Shown here: positions 45,250 through 54,375 of the stretch, one piece after another
How positions within the stretch are numbered: position 1 is the first letter of the stretch
Layout of the letters: each line of letters starts with the position of its first letter
NCBI RefSeq assembly: GCF_042682745.1
Contig: NZ_JBHUIO010000005.1
Coordinates: forward strand, 1,240,001-1,304,000
Length of the DNA stretch: 64,000 nt
Direction: 5' to 3'
Source of the DNA: Tumebacillus_A lipolyticus
Lineage (GTDB): Bacteria > Bacillota > Bacilli > Tumebacillales > Tumebacillaceae
The notes under the pieces: generated by a model
Told to the model about the DNA's origin: nothing
Seen by the model: only the letters and a program-made list of their open reading frames with translations
Databases searched by the model: none
Program-made: the position numbers and the translations under genes

Positions 45250-45347
45250 TCTATTTCTCATTAAGCCTATGAGCCGGGTATCAATTGTGCAACTACCGTA
45301 GGTGCTACCAACACCTGCGGTCATTTTGTATCCTATGCATTTTTTGT
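45250..45347 (-). ncRNA. antitoxin-like antisense RNA remnant (copy 3)
   Basis: About 100 bases match the 3' half of the toxin-antitoxin loci at 6.4 and 19.5 kb, including CCTATGAGCCGGGTATCA and the GTAGGTG / CACCTGC hairpin. The toxin gene is absent: the IS21 end cuts the sequence at the shared terminator stem. Minus-strand promoter -35 TCGAAG, 18 bases, -10 TAGAGT at 45354-45383. Confidence 0.55.
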
Positions 45348-45396
45348 AACCTTACTCTAACATAGTGCCGGCAGTTGCTTCGATTGGTGGTTTCCC

Positions 45397-45414
45397 TCAC
45401 TTATGTTACGGCTT
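45397..45414 (-). repeat. rlmH-tail repeat, site 9
   Basis: Plus strand TCACTTATGTTACGGCTT, two changes from site 2. It is 14 bases outside the -35 box of the copy-3 antisense promoter, the same order as at site 1. Confidence 0.75.
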
Positions 45415-45592
45415 AGCGTATGACTCTGAGTGTGAAAATAATTCATCTAACGAATCAAAGAAGGTGTCTTATGACTGTAACCCATATATACATATATCAA
45501 TTTTATTCTATATAATATATTAAAAGCAAGTTCTATCGAGAAATATCACTACCATTGAAGAAACCTGATAACCTTTTAGGAGGGATCGATTC

Positions 45593-48500
45593 ATGGCAAT
45601 CGCAGAGTCTGGCGGCCCAACTACACAAGCTGGTATCACTTTTCAAAATGCCATTGCTGCCCTGTATCTTGGACGAATGTTAGACCCACGACCTTCTATT
45701 GCTTCGAAGAAAGTAGTAGAAGTGCGGGTTGAAGCCCCTGAAGATGTAGACGACATCGTAGTGACGTATGCAAACAGTAGAAAAGAATTTATCCATGTGA
45801 AAGAATCAGTATCAAAATCTAACGGTTTAGATAGTGCATGGGGCAAAGTTTGGAGGGACTTCGAACAACAATTCAAACAAGCTTCCTTCAATATCGGCCA
45901 AGATAGATTGCAACTTGTGTACGGCATCTTTAAGGACGAACTCGAACTCGCCAAAGATTTGACCAGACGGGCAACCTCAAGCCAAAACCACTCAGAATGG
46001 GTATCAAGGCTAAACAACAATTTGATCAACTTCCTTGACCATCTCAAAACATTTTTATCCGCAGAGCTACTCAATGATAAGGAAAAGCTACTGTCCTTCT
46101 TTGCGAGCATTGAGGTGAATCACTCCCCTAGGGAATTGGTCGAAGGAGCCCAAATGGTGTATGAAATGCCAGAATCGAACCATACACCCTCCGCCTTGTT
46201 TTCACTGCTTCGAGATCATGTTGGCGGTGAGGCGATCATCCGCGGAACTCATACCAATGAAGCTCTCCAAGATTGGCTTCAAGATAAAAACATCATCATC
46301 TCCAAATCCGTATCGAGCGAAGAGTTACGTTCTGCCATCTATTCTAGTAGCTCCACCATGAGACATCACCCGAATATCATCGGTAGAACAGGAAAACACC
46401 TTGAGCGCGATACAACTAAGGCCATCACCAAATGGCTCTTGGAAACAACTGACCAAGAATCTGTCGGTGTTCTTTTGGATCAAGCCGGCACGGGTAAATC
46501 CGTCCTGATCCGAGAGATACTTGAGGATCTCGAACGGCAACAAATCGATGTCCTCGCGATCAAAGCAGATCAGCAACTTTCTGGTGTGAGAAATTTGGAT
46601 GAGTTGCAGATCAAGTTGGACTTGCCTGTTCGAGTAGAGCGTATCGTGCCGACCTTAGCATCTCAAAAACCATTTGTCGTGCTACTTGACCAGTTAGACG
46701 CATTGTCTTTATCCATGGCTCATGATCAAGAGGGGATGCACTTTGCACTGGACTTGATATCAAGGCTGAGATCGATATCGGGCGTGCGTATTATCATCAG
46801 TTGTCGCAAATTCGACTTTAACAGCGACCCCCGACTGAAAAACCTTGAGGGCTGCAAGCAATTTTCTCTGCCGGAGCTTTCAGAATCGGAGATCCAAACG
46901 TGCTTAGAGGAAACTGGGCTTAATTTCAGTCTTTTGTTGCCTTCGACTCAAAAACTCTTGCGAATTCCCCTACATCTAAACCTCTTTCTAATGGCATATG
47001 AGTCCATGGAAAACAAGGCGTTGCTACAAGGCAGCGACTTTACAAGTTTGCAAGAACTCTATCACCTTGTCTGGGAAAATGTGATTGGGAAACAATCCCC
47101 AGACTCTCCGTCAGTCGGAGAGCGTGAACAAGCACTGATACTCATGGCGAATTACATGGATCGTGAACAGAGAATATCAGTGCCAAAATCTTTTTTCAAT
47201 AAGCTGGATACAACTTATTTTGAGAAGGCCGTTCATTGGTTGTCTAGCGAAGGAATTTTAGTAGAAGAAGGGAGAGAGTTAAGTTTCTTTCACCAGACTT
47301 TCTTTGACTACTGCTATGCGAGAGACTTTGTCGAACAGAAGCATTCGTTGGTACAAACATTAGTGGAATCCCCTCAAGGTTTGTTCCAACGCCCACAGCT
47401 TGTACAGGTACTTTCCTATCTGCGCGGTTCCAGTGACTTGAAAGCATACCTGCAACAATTGATTGCTCTCTTTACTACTGCGGACCTGCGATACCACCTA
47501 AAAAACCATCTACATCATTGGTTTGCATCACTCCCCTCTCCTAGCGATCATGAGATAAGGCTGGCAGATCGCTTGATCAAAGATCAGAAAATGCGCTCGC
47601 AGCTCCTAAAATTCACATATGGAAACCCTGACTGGTTCGAATATTGGAAGAGCCGTGTATTTCCTGACCTGTTGGATCAAGGTCAGGAAGAAAGCTTTTG
47701 GGAGGTATTTCGCTATCTGGGATCGATAGTAGAATTGCGGCAGAATGATGTCATCGAATTTCTCCGACCTTACTATGGCAAAAATGAAGTGCGCGATCAG
47801 GCTATCGGGAGCCTAATCTTGCGTATTGAGAAGTGGAGTTGTGACGAGGCTGTTGAGTTCCTTGAATTAATAGTGAGCAAGGAAAAACTGGATACCCGCC
47901 AATCCTATTTTGAGTGGGAAGAATTGGCTCATTACGATCCGAAAGCCGTTTGCCGTATCCTACGTATCTTTATGGATCAAGCATTGGAGAATTACATAAC
48001 GAAAAAACAAGAGGTGAATCGCGACCCTAACAACGCCTATAGCTTCCATTTCTTAAGCCTTGTTGAGGAATTAGACAGGATTAACCATACTACTCTCAAT
48101 AAAGCTCTGGAGGTCGTTATTCAGTTCTCCGCCCTATTTTTCTTGGATACATTAGTACCTTGGTTAATCCATGCTGTACAGACCCAAGCGCACCAGAAAG
48201 TAGAGTCCGCTGAAAGTTTCATTTCGGATCATGTATTCTCTGATTGGTATGAAGGTGGTATAGTCCGATTCAATGATGTCCTCAAAGAGTTTTGGTTAAG
48301 GGCATTTGTAAAATTGGCCGATAGTCAACCTCAAAAGTTCCTCGATAAAATCCAGTACCTAAGCAGTTATCCTTTCAGTTCTGTTCAATTTTTGGTAGCC
48401 CGTGTATTAAGAGAAGTATCAGGGCAGTACGCCTCCACTGCCCTAAAGTTTCTTTTAAATGACCCACGGAGACTAACCATCGGGGAACATGATGATTATG

Positions 48501-50173
48501 ACAGCAGAGCTTTGATAAAATCCATCATTCCACACCTTCAAAAGTCACAACTTCATGAGTTAGAAGATTTTATTATGACTCAAACACCACGTTATAAGAA
48601 TTTGAAACTGTACGGTTACTACTATCAGCAAATGTGCCAACTGAGATTGTTACAGGCATTTTCCTACACAAATCTCAGTGACAAAGGCAAGAGGTACATG
48701 CAGCAACTTGAGAGACGTTTCCCCAAATATCAATTCTCGGACAATCCTAGTCGGATTCGGAGCGGGACGGTGGGCTCACCTATTGCATATGACTGTGCAA
48801 GCAAAATGTCTGACAAACAGTGGGTTAAAGCCATGAAAAAATACCAAGGAGTTGTGCGGCATGATGACTGGCTCAGAGGAGGTGCCAGTGAGTTATCTCA
48901 TCTTCTTCAAAAGTTGGTTCAGAAGGAGCCTCAACGCTTCTTCGCCCTGTTCAGAAAAAGTAATACTGAACTTGACCAGCATTATGTCTGCGCTCTGCTA
49001 AACGGACTGGCGGAATCCTCAGCACCTGCTGACTTGTTGTTTGAGGCCATCAAGCTATTTGAAGGCAATGAGGATTTGAACGTTCGCCGGACTACCGCAT
49101 GGGCTGTAAACAAACGTGCAAGTCAGAATGTGCCTCAGCAGATCATTGATTTATTGAAAACCTATCTCGATGACCAACTTCTGCATGAGCACGAGTATTC
49201 TAATGAGCACTTTTCTGAATACATCAACACAGTTCGAGGAGCATCCATGCAAGCCTTAATGCGTATATATAGTCACGATGAGCGGTTCCTCTACGAGAAA
49301 TGGGCTATTCTTTGCTATGCTACACGTAGCGATATGCTCTTTCTGCGAGCTGGTGCAATTCATGAACTGATTTATATGATTAGTCATGACTGCCAGCGTG
49401 CAATAGACCTCTTCGAACGGGCCATTTCCGGACATCCTGAGCTATACCAAGTGTACTATACAGCTGAATTTTGCTACTGGGCAATGGATAATTCGTTTAA
49501 GCGGGTCATTCCTCACATACTTGGATTAATGCTTGATGAAAAAGAGGATGTGCAAAAACACGGAGCCAAACTGGTTGCTTTATCACTAATTTCTCCAGAT
49601 TGCTTTGAAGATACAGAAGTACAAGTGAAGATGGAGTGTCTCTTGAAAGAGGCACTATCAGGCCCTGCTTCATATAGACAGGGGGTTGCGAAAGTTTTCA
49701 CAATTAATCTTTTGCACCATCCTTCTCCAATTCTCATCAATGGATTACAACAATTGATGAATGATGATGACGAGGAAGTGCAGCATCAAATAGGATTCTT
49801 CCTATTTGACTTGAAAAAGAACCATCCCACCCTTCGAGAAGAAATTCGTGAGTTCATTTATGAATTCGCCGGATCTAAGTCTGCCATCCGTAACGGGGAT
49901 CAACTCAGTACAGTGTTGTGGGAACAAAGTATAGATGATCCAAAATGGACCTTGTCCGTTATGAACCACCTGTTGAATAACAAGCACATCCAGAATTCAA
50001 CCAACAGATATCATCTGGGCGCTAAGGATTTGGTTCGCGCCGTGATGAACATCTATAACGACCCCTTCTCCGACGAAGACCTGCAAAACCAAGCAATGGA
50101 TACGTTCGACCGCTTGATGGAACTGTACTCGGCTCAGGCTCAAATCGTCCTTTCAGAGTGGGATCGGCGGTAG
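45593..50173 (+). CDS. giant NTPase with N-terminal nuclease-like domain (STAND/Avs-like)
   Basis: 1,526 residues, ATG 45593 after AGGAGGG. The N-terminus (ESGGPTTQAGITFQNAIAALYL; VDDIVV at ~52-57; FIHVKES at ~66-72) resembles the Cap4/DUF4297-type PD-(D/E)xK nuclease fold, with HxK in place of the more usual QxK. A P-loop NTPase follows: Walker A DQAGTGKS ~296-303, Walker B FVVLLDQLD ~361-369, and a sensor-like IIISCRKFDF. The remaining ~900 residues are helical and repeat-like (HEAT/TPR type). This layout is that of antiphage STAND NTPases that sense a phage protein and cut DNA. Sole gene between sites 9 and 10; function is inferred. Confidence 0.8.
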   Translation: MAIAESGGPTTQAGITFQNAIAALYLGRMLDPRPSIASKKVVEVRVEAPEDVDDIVVTYANSRKEFIHVKESVSKSNGLDSAWGKVWRDFEQQFKQASFNIGQDRLQLVYGIFKDELELAKDLTRRATSSQNHSEWVSRLNNNLINFLDHLKTFLSAELLNDKEKLLSFFASIEVNHSPRELVEGAQMVYEMPESNHTPSALFSLLRDHVGGEAIIRGTHTNEALQDWLQDKNIIISKSVSSEELRSAIYSSSSTMRHHPNIIGRTGKHLERDTTKAITKWLLETTDQESVGVLLDQAGTGKSVLIREILEDLERQQIDVLAIKADQQLSGVRNLDELQIKLDLPVRVERIVPTLASQKPFVVLLDQLDALSLSMAHDQEGMHFALDLISRLRSISGVRIIISCRKFDFNSDPRLKNLEGCKQFSLPELSESEIQTCLEETGLNFSLLLPSTQKLLRIPLHLNLFLMAYESMENKALLQGSDFTSLQELYHLVWENVIGKQSPDSPSVGEREQALILMANYMDREQRISVPKSFFNKLDTTYFEKAVHWLSSEGILVEEGRELSFFHQTFFDYCYARDFVEQKHSLVQTLVESPQGLFQRPQLVQVLSYLRGSSDLKAYLQQLIALFTTADLRYHLKNHLHHWFASLPSPSDHEIRLADRLIKDQKMRSQLLKFTYGNPDWFEYWKSRVFPDLLDQGQEESFWEVFRYLGSIVELRQNDVIEFLRPYYGKNEVRDQAIGSLILRIEKWSCDEAVEFLELIVSKEKLDTRQSYFEWEELAHYDPKAVCRILRIFMDQALENYITKKQEVNRDPNNAYSFHFLSLVEELDRINHTTLNKALEVVIQFSALFFLDTLVPWLIHAVQTQAHQKVESAESFISDHVFSDWYEGGIVRFNDVLKEFWLRAFVKLADSQPQKFLDKIQYLSSYPFSSVQFLVARVLREVSGQYASTALKFLLNDPRRLTIGEHDDYDSRALIKSIIPHLQKSQLHELEDFIMTQTPRYKNLKLYGYYYQQMCQLRLLQAFSYTNLSDKGKRYMQQLERRFPKYQFSDNPSRIRSGTVGSPIAYDCASKMSDKQWVKAMKKYQGVVRHDDWLRGGASELSHLLQKLVQKEPQRFFALFRKSNTELDQHYVCALLNGLAESSAPADLLFEAIKLFEGNEDLNVRRTTAWAVNKRASQNVPQQIIDLLKTYLDDQLLHEHEYSNEHFSEYINTVRGASMQALMRIYSHDERFLYEKWAILCYATRSDMLFLRAGAIHELIYMISHDCQRAIDLFERAISGHPELYQVYYTAEFCYWAMDNSFKRVIPHILGLMLDEKEDVQKHGAKLVALSLISPDCFEDTEVQVKMECLLKEALSGPASYRQGVAKVFTINLLHHPSPILINGLQQLMNDDDEEVQHQIGFFLFDLKKNHPTLREEIREFIYEFAGSKSAIRNGDQLSTVLWEQSIDDPKWTLSVMNHLLNNKHIQNSTNRYHLGAKDLVRAVMNIYNDPFSDEDLQNQAMDTFDRLMELYSAQAQIVLSEWDRR

Positions 50174-50262
50174 TGCAATGTATGGTATATAGTAAGATAA
50201 TTCATGATTGTCCTTTGCATTTCGGATTGAGCTCCCACACAAGATACTCCCATAATAAAAAA

Positions 50263-50297
50263 AGACCTCCGCCACGATGGAATACGTGGCGAGGTCT
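50263..50297 (-). terminator. hairpin terminator beside site 10
   Basis: Stem AGACCTC-GCCACG / CGTGGCGAGGTCT followed on the minus strand by seven T. Nearly identical to 18537-18570, in the same position relative to an rlmH-tail repeat. Confidence 0.8.
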
Positions 50298-50313
50298 CCC
50301 TCCCAGTTCATCC

Positions 50314-50331
50314 TCATTTATGATACGGCTA
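50314..50331 (-). repeat. rlmH-tail repeat, site 10
   Basis: Plus strand TCATTTATGATACGGCTA; minus strand P-Y-H-K-stop with AAA TGA, the form known from staphylococcal rlmH. Confidence 0.82.
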
Positions 50332-50449
50332 CCCTTAATATTTAACATATACTATATCAGGAACATTTTCAAAAACTGCACGTTGTGCATTTCCATTATA
50401 AATATGTTATCATTTGGTATAATACCTAAAAAGAATGGCGGTGCTTTGA

Positions 50450-51496
50450 ATGTCAACCTCAATTTGCTTCTTTAACAACAAAGGCGGAGTTGGTAAAACT
50501 ACTCTTACTTGTAATGTAGCCTCCTACCTCGCATTAAAGCATGGGAAAAAAGTCCTTTTAATCGACGCAGACCCTCAGTGTAATGCAACACAGTACATTC
50601 TTTCTCAAGAAACTTATGAAGAAATTCTTGAAGAGAAGAAGCACCACACAATTATGGATATTATTAATCCTATCAAGGGCGGTGGTGCAACTATTAATCT
50701 AGATGTGCAACCTATTCCTGGTTCCGATAATCGTTTTGGTATAGATATCTTAGCTGGTCACCCAAGATTTTCCCTATTTGAAGACAAACTCAGTAAATCA
50801 TGGCTAGACATGAATAACGATGTCGGTTCACTTAGAATCACTAATTGGTGCTATAGGCTAAGCAATCACTTCAAAGATAACTATGATGTTATTATCTATG
50901 ATGTAGGTCCTAGTCTTGGCGCAATTAATAGAACTATACTTATTGGCTGTGATTTCTTTATCACTCCAATGGGCTGTGACACTTTTAGTATGATGGGAGT
51001 AAGTAACATATCCGAATGGTTAAGTGCATGGGTGAACTTATATTCAATGAATTACAAGTATATAAGTACAAATGAGGAGGAATTGGTTAACCAACATCAT
51101 AATGACATTCTTAATGATCTCGGTAGTCAATGCCGATTCTTAGGCTACACTGTCCAATTGTATATCCCAACTAGATCTACTAAAAAAGGTATTCGTCCTA
51201 CAAAAGCTTTCGAAGCCATCTTAGAGAAAATACCAAACAAAGTAATCGGTGAATTATCTCCTTTTGTTCCAGAGAAATTATCCTTATCTAATTTAAACTT
51301 GGGGCAAGTACCCCATCTCTTTAGTCTTGTTCCTATGGCGCAGGCAGCCAATGCCCCCATTTTCATGTTAGATTCAAAAGATGGACTTAATGGTTCACAA
51401 TATAGTCAACAAAGGGCATATATATCTATACTAAAAGAAATTGCCGCTAATTTACTCCGAAATGTCGAGGTAGGGACTCAGTATGAAGCTCTATAA
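50450..51496 (+). CDS. ParA/Soj-like ATPase (AAA_31)
   Basis: 348 residues. Deviant Walker A KGGVGKTT at ~11-18, LLIDADPQCNAT (switch I/A') at ~36-47, and Walker B-like VIIYDVGPSLG. This is the dimerising ParA/MinD ATPase fold, longer than plasmid ParA (~250-270) by insertions around residues 60-120. No ParB or centromere-like repeat is nearby. Instead it overlaps a SIR2 gene by 14 bases, so the two are co-translated and probably work together. A TATAAT at 50419 is the likely -10 box. Confidence 0.88.
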   Translation: MSTSICFFNNKGGVGKTTLTCNVASYLALKHGKKVLLIDADPQCNATQYILSQETYEEILEEKKHHTIMDIINPIKGGGATINLDVQPIPGSDNRFGIDILAGHPRFSLFEDKLSKSWLDMNNDVGSLRITNWCYRLSNHFKDNYDVIIYDVGPSLGAINRTILIGCDFFITPMGCDTFSMMGVSNISEWLSAWVNLYSMNYKYISTNEEELVNQHHNDILNDLGSQCRFLGYTVQLYIPTRSTKKGIRPTKAFEAILEKIPNKVIGELSPFVPEKLSLSNLNLGQVPHLFSLVPMAQAANAPIFMLDSKDGLNGSQYSQQRAYISILKEIAANLLRNVEVGTQYEAL

Positions 51497-52400
51497 CGTC
51501 GAAACAAAACAATTTAAATGGCCGGAGTCGTTAGTTACGGAGATTGCTGAGCGTAGATGTATTATTGTATTAGGTGCAGGGGCATCTGCATCATCAACAA
51601 ATGAACTAGGTAATCGACCGAAGGACTGGAGCAAGTTCCTTAGAGTTGCAATTAGAAAGATGAACGATTCACAAGCCCAACTCTTAGCTATTGAACTTTG
51701 TGATAAGGGACTTTTTCTAGATGCAGCTCAAATCATTCACGATCACATTGATCCAGGTGATTTTGACCAAGTCATTCAGCAAGAGTTTAATCCCAATATT
51801 GCTTTTCAGCCTTCTGATCTTCACAGAAACATTCTTTCGCTCGATCCAAAGATTGTTATTACAACTAATTATGACAAAATTTATGAGTCGCTATGCAATC
51901 TTGATGGTGCTGGGGCTTCGTTTAACACCCTGTATTACTACAGTAGTAATCTCCTAAGTGAAATCCGTTCAAAAAAGAGACTTATTATCAAGGCGCATGG
52001 CTGCGTTAATGATTCGGACAAAATTGTATTAACAAGAAAAAGTTACTTCGACGCTAAAAACGACTACCCTTCTTTCTACAAAATTTTGGATTCTCTGTTT
52101 TTAATAAACACAGTTCTATTTATAGGTTGTAGTATGTCTGACCCTGATATTAACCTTCTGTTAGAAGGAGTAAATATTTCCGCGAAAAGCTCTCGTTCCC
52201 ATTATGCAATTTCCGGTGACGGCCGTCCAATCTCTATAAAAAACGCAATCAAAACTACCTATAATCTCGAATTGCTCGAATATCCTGAGGGAGAACACCA
52301 TTTAGTAATTGATGCTTTAGAGGATCTGGTTACTCAGGTTTGGCATTTTCGCGAAACTGGTGGGCATATCGAGGATGGTGAACAAGATGAAAGTGAGTAA
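51483..52400 (+). CDS. SIR2-family NADase-like protein
   Basis: 305 residues of the bacterial SIR2_2 group: GAGAS (~31-35) binds NAD, TTNYD (~127-131), the catalytic His in KAHG (~172) and FIGCSMSDPD (~213-222). Members in defence systems (Thoeris ThsA, DSR, SIR2-Argonaute) deplete NAD+ on phage infection. No transmembrane part. GAGGTAGGGACTC precedes the ATG inside the ParA gene. The ParA-SIR2 pair exactly fills the cassette between sites 10 and 11. A defence role is inferred. Confidence 0.88.
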   Translation: MKLYNVETKQFKWPESLVTEIAERRCIIVLGAGASASSTNELGNRPKDWSKFLRVAIRKMNDSQAQLLAIELCDKGLFLDAAQIIHDHIDPGDFDQVIQQEFNPNIAFQPSDLHRNILSLDPKIVITTNYDKIYESLCNLDGAGASFNTLYYYSSNLLSEIRSKKRLIIKAHGCVNDSDKIVLTRKSYFDAKNDYPSFYKILDSLFLINTVLFIGCSMSDPDINLLLEGVNISAKSSRSHYAISGDGRPISIKNAIKTTYNLELLEYPEGEHHLVIDALEDLVTQVWHFRETGGHIEDGEQDESE

Positions 52401-52434
52401 AATAGAGCCACTTCCCTTGAAGTGGCTCTATTTT
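52399..52434. terminator. bidirectional terminator after SIR2 gene
   Basis: Stem AAAATAGAGCCACTTC / GAAGTGGCTCTATTTT, overlapping the SIR2 stop; also 7 bases beyond the rlmH-like stop of site 11 on the minus strand. Confidence 0.85.
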
Positions 52435-52441
52435 ATATACG

Positions 52442-52459
52442 TCACTTATGATACGGTTC
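52442..52459 (-). repeat. rlmH-tail repeat, site 11
   Basis: Plus strand TCACTTATGATACGGTTC, identical to site 7; minus strand R-C-G-E-P-Y-H-K-stop. Confidence 0.87.
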
Positions 52460-52624
52460 ACCGCACCTGTTCTAAGCACATAGTCTTTGACCGAAAGGTT
52501 CGAATCACCATCTAGTATCTCCTCCAATGTGCTTTTTTCCATGTCGGGACACAGACACCTCAACTACAGGCGATTAATTATCCAAAACGGACGTCTGTTA
52601 TCGTCCTTGCCACGCTGTCGAATC

Positions 52625-52664
52625 AAAAAAAGAAGTAGACCCCGTTACTACGGCGATCTACTTC
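52625..52664 (-). terminator. terminator of YaaC-like gene
   Basis: Minus strand stem GAAGTAGA / TCTACTTC followed by seven T, 31 bases past the stop. Confidence 0.8.
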
Positions 52665-52695
52665 CGTTAGCTTTACGGAAAGCTACAATACCTCT

Positions 52696-54012
52696 CTACC
52701 GTTTAGCTAGCATCGCATGAAACTCTGTAAGCCCTCTCATCAACAAAATCGGTAACTTATGCTCGAAAATCGAGATATATCGTCGAATTAACAACGATAT
52801 TTTCGAGTCTGTTTCATTTTCAAGTATCCGACTCCATTCATAAGGGTTGTATCGCATAATGTTGCTAAACGAACTCATCAATAGGAAGTGTACACAGATT
52901 TCAGGAAGAACAACAGGGTGTAGAGGATTTTCTACGTACCAGAAGTCACCGTATATGTCAGAATAAATCGTTCCTCTGATTCCTTGCATTTTCTCGTTTG
53001 AAATCGAAACCTTAGCCTTCCCTTCAGATCTTGAAATTTCACAATCTTTGAAGGAACTTTCCAAATCTTCTCGGGAAGGAAGGTCATGACCATCACCTAT
53101 AAAAATGTCCCAAGAAATTGCTCTATGGTTTTGACCGCGTACTACTTTAAGCTGATGAGTTCTGCTATTCTCGCCTGTCAAAAGTTTATAATAATCTCTT
53201 AGCTCTGGAATCATACTGAGTAATTCTAGAATAGAAATTTCATAGCGTGATTTCCAAAACGCCATGATAGATTCCCTATTGTCCTGAAGTAACTCAACCC
53301 CGTTACCTACGTGGTTGATCACTGAAAAGGAAGTAAATAGATCACTGAATGTTCCCTCGGTAATATCTCCACCAAATTGAATCCGTGACTTGCTATCCAC
53401 AAAGTTTACACCATGAGAACCATTTAGCATACTTAACCTATAACGCAATGGGTTGTTCATAACAATAAGAGCATATACATAGGCAGTAAAAGAATAGAAA
53501 AAGATAAGCGGTTTTACCATCATTGGGGAGTTTCTCCCAGACTCAAATAGCTCCCTTCCTTGACGGAGACAACTTTTTATTATCTGAGCCTCGTTCGCAT
53601 CCAAGCCAGTACTCCCTACCGATTTTTTCTTAAATCTATACAGAGACTTAATTTGATCAATGTTCTCAATCATTTCCAAATAATCACATGCAGCCCGTTC
53701 CTGCAAATGATCATTTATTTCTAATAATTTAATACCTGAATCAAATTGTAATCTTTTCTCGGCTTCCTCCCACATTAACCTAAAATTATTCTGTTCCTTC
53801 GTTGGATCAAAATAACCCTTTTCTCGGTAGAAATTGCCGATTTTTTTATTATATTGATCACGTTGCACTTCAGGTTTTAAATTTCTCCACGTTTCAGTTA
53901 ACTCTCTTTTTAAATCCTGATTCTTCTCGTAGTCAAACTCTTCGAATGGCAATTTGCTGTTCTCCAAAGGGGTTACGTACTTCGGTGTTGCTTCCAAAAG
54001 TTTTTCCCTCAA
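52696..54012 (-). CDS. YaaC-like protein
   Basis: 438 residues from TTG 54012, which has GGAGG nine bases upstream; the ATG at 54078 lies in a hydrophobic out-of-family extension. The C-terminal two thirds resemble the YaaC family: a helical MMVKPLIFFYSFTAYVYALI segment, an LNGSHGVNF motif, and the closing MSSFSNIMRYNPYEWSRIL and LPILLMRGLTEFH phrases. YaaC-like proteins are common in Firmicutes and defence islands but their biochemistry is not established. Only gene in the cassette next to the recombinase remnant. Confidence 0.7.
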   Translation of the reverse strand: MREKLLEATPKYVTPLENSKLPFEEFDYEKNQDLKRELTETWRNLKPEVQRDQYNKKIGNFYREKGYFDPTKEQNNFRLMWEEAEKRLQFDSGIKLLEINDHLQERAACDYLEMIENIDQIKSLYRFKKKSVGSTGLDANEAQIIKSCLRQGRELFESGRNSPMMVKPLIFFYSFTAYVYALIVMNNPLRYRLSMLNGSHGVNFVDSKSRIQFGGDITEGTFSDLFTSFSVINHVGNGVELLQDNRESIMAFWKSRYEISILELLSMIPELRDYYKLLTGENSRTHQLKVVRGQNHRAISWDIFIGDGHDLPSREDLESSFKDCEISRSEGKAKVSISNEKMQGIRGTIYSDIYGDFWYVENPLHPVVLPEICVHFLLMSSFSNIMRYNPYEWSRILENETDSKISLLIRRYISIFEHKLPILLMRGLTEFHAMLAKR

Positions 54013-54375
54013 AGTTCTGCACCTCCAAACAAACTCAATAAAGCATAATATATATAGTCTAGCAAAATCCCCTTCCATTGAAAAGTAAATCTTGAGAAAG
54101 GTTGATCGTTTTTAAGGAAGTGAGGTGGGCATCAGTCACCATTAGCTGATTTTAGGAGAAGTATATTGAAATGTCAAAAGTGACTTCTCATAAAGCCTCA
54201 ATTTTATGTCGAACAATAGTCACCTAATTCAAAAAAAGGTCATTGGACAAGTGAAGATCACCTAAGTCGAGCCGTAGGTGTACTACGGGTGACAATTGCT
54301 TTCATATTTTGTTAACGCCCGTTTCTGCAAGCTTACCTGATCGCTCTGACACCAAGACATAGCTGTCTGGCGAAA
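54013..54375. other. gene-free stretch before the recombinase remnant
   Basis: AT-rich, holds the YaaC-like promoter on its left side. No gene seen; the missing 5' part of the recombinase should begin here but is not recognisable. Confidence 0.4.

Noticed and set aside
50450..51496. ParA-like gene as evidence of an integrated plasmid
   Set aside because: No ParB, centromere-like repeats or replication initiator nearby, and the gene overlaps a SIR2 gene instead.
52330..52563. Minus-strand 77-codon frame crossing site 11
   Set aside because: Overlaps the SIR2 3' end and the terminator; the part MEKSTLEEILDGDSNLSVKD looks protein-like but is too short to support a gene.
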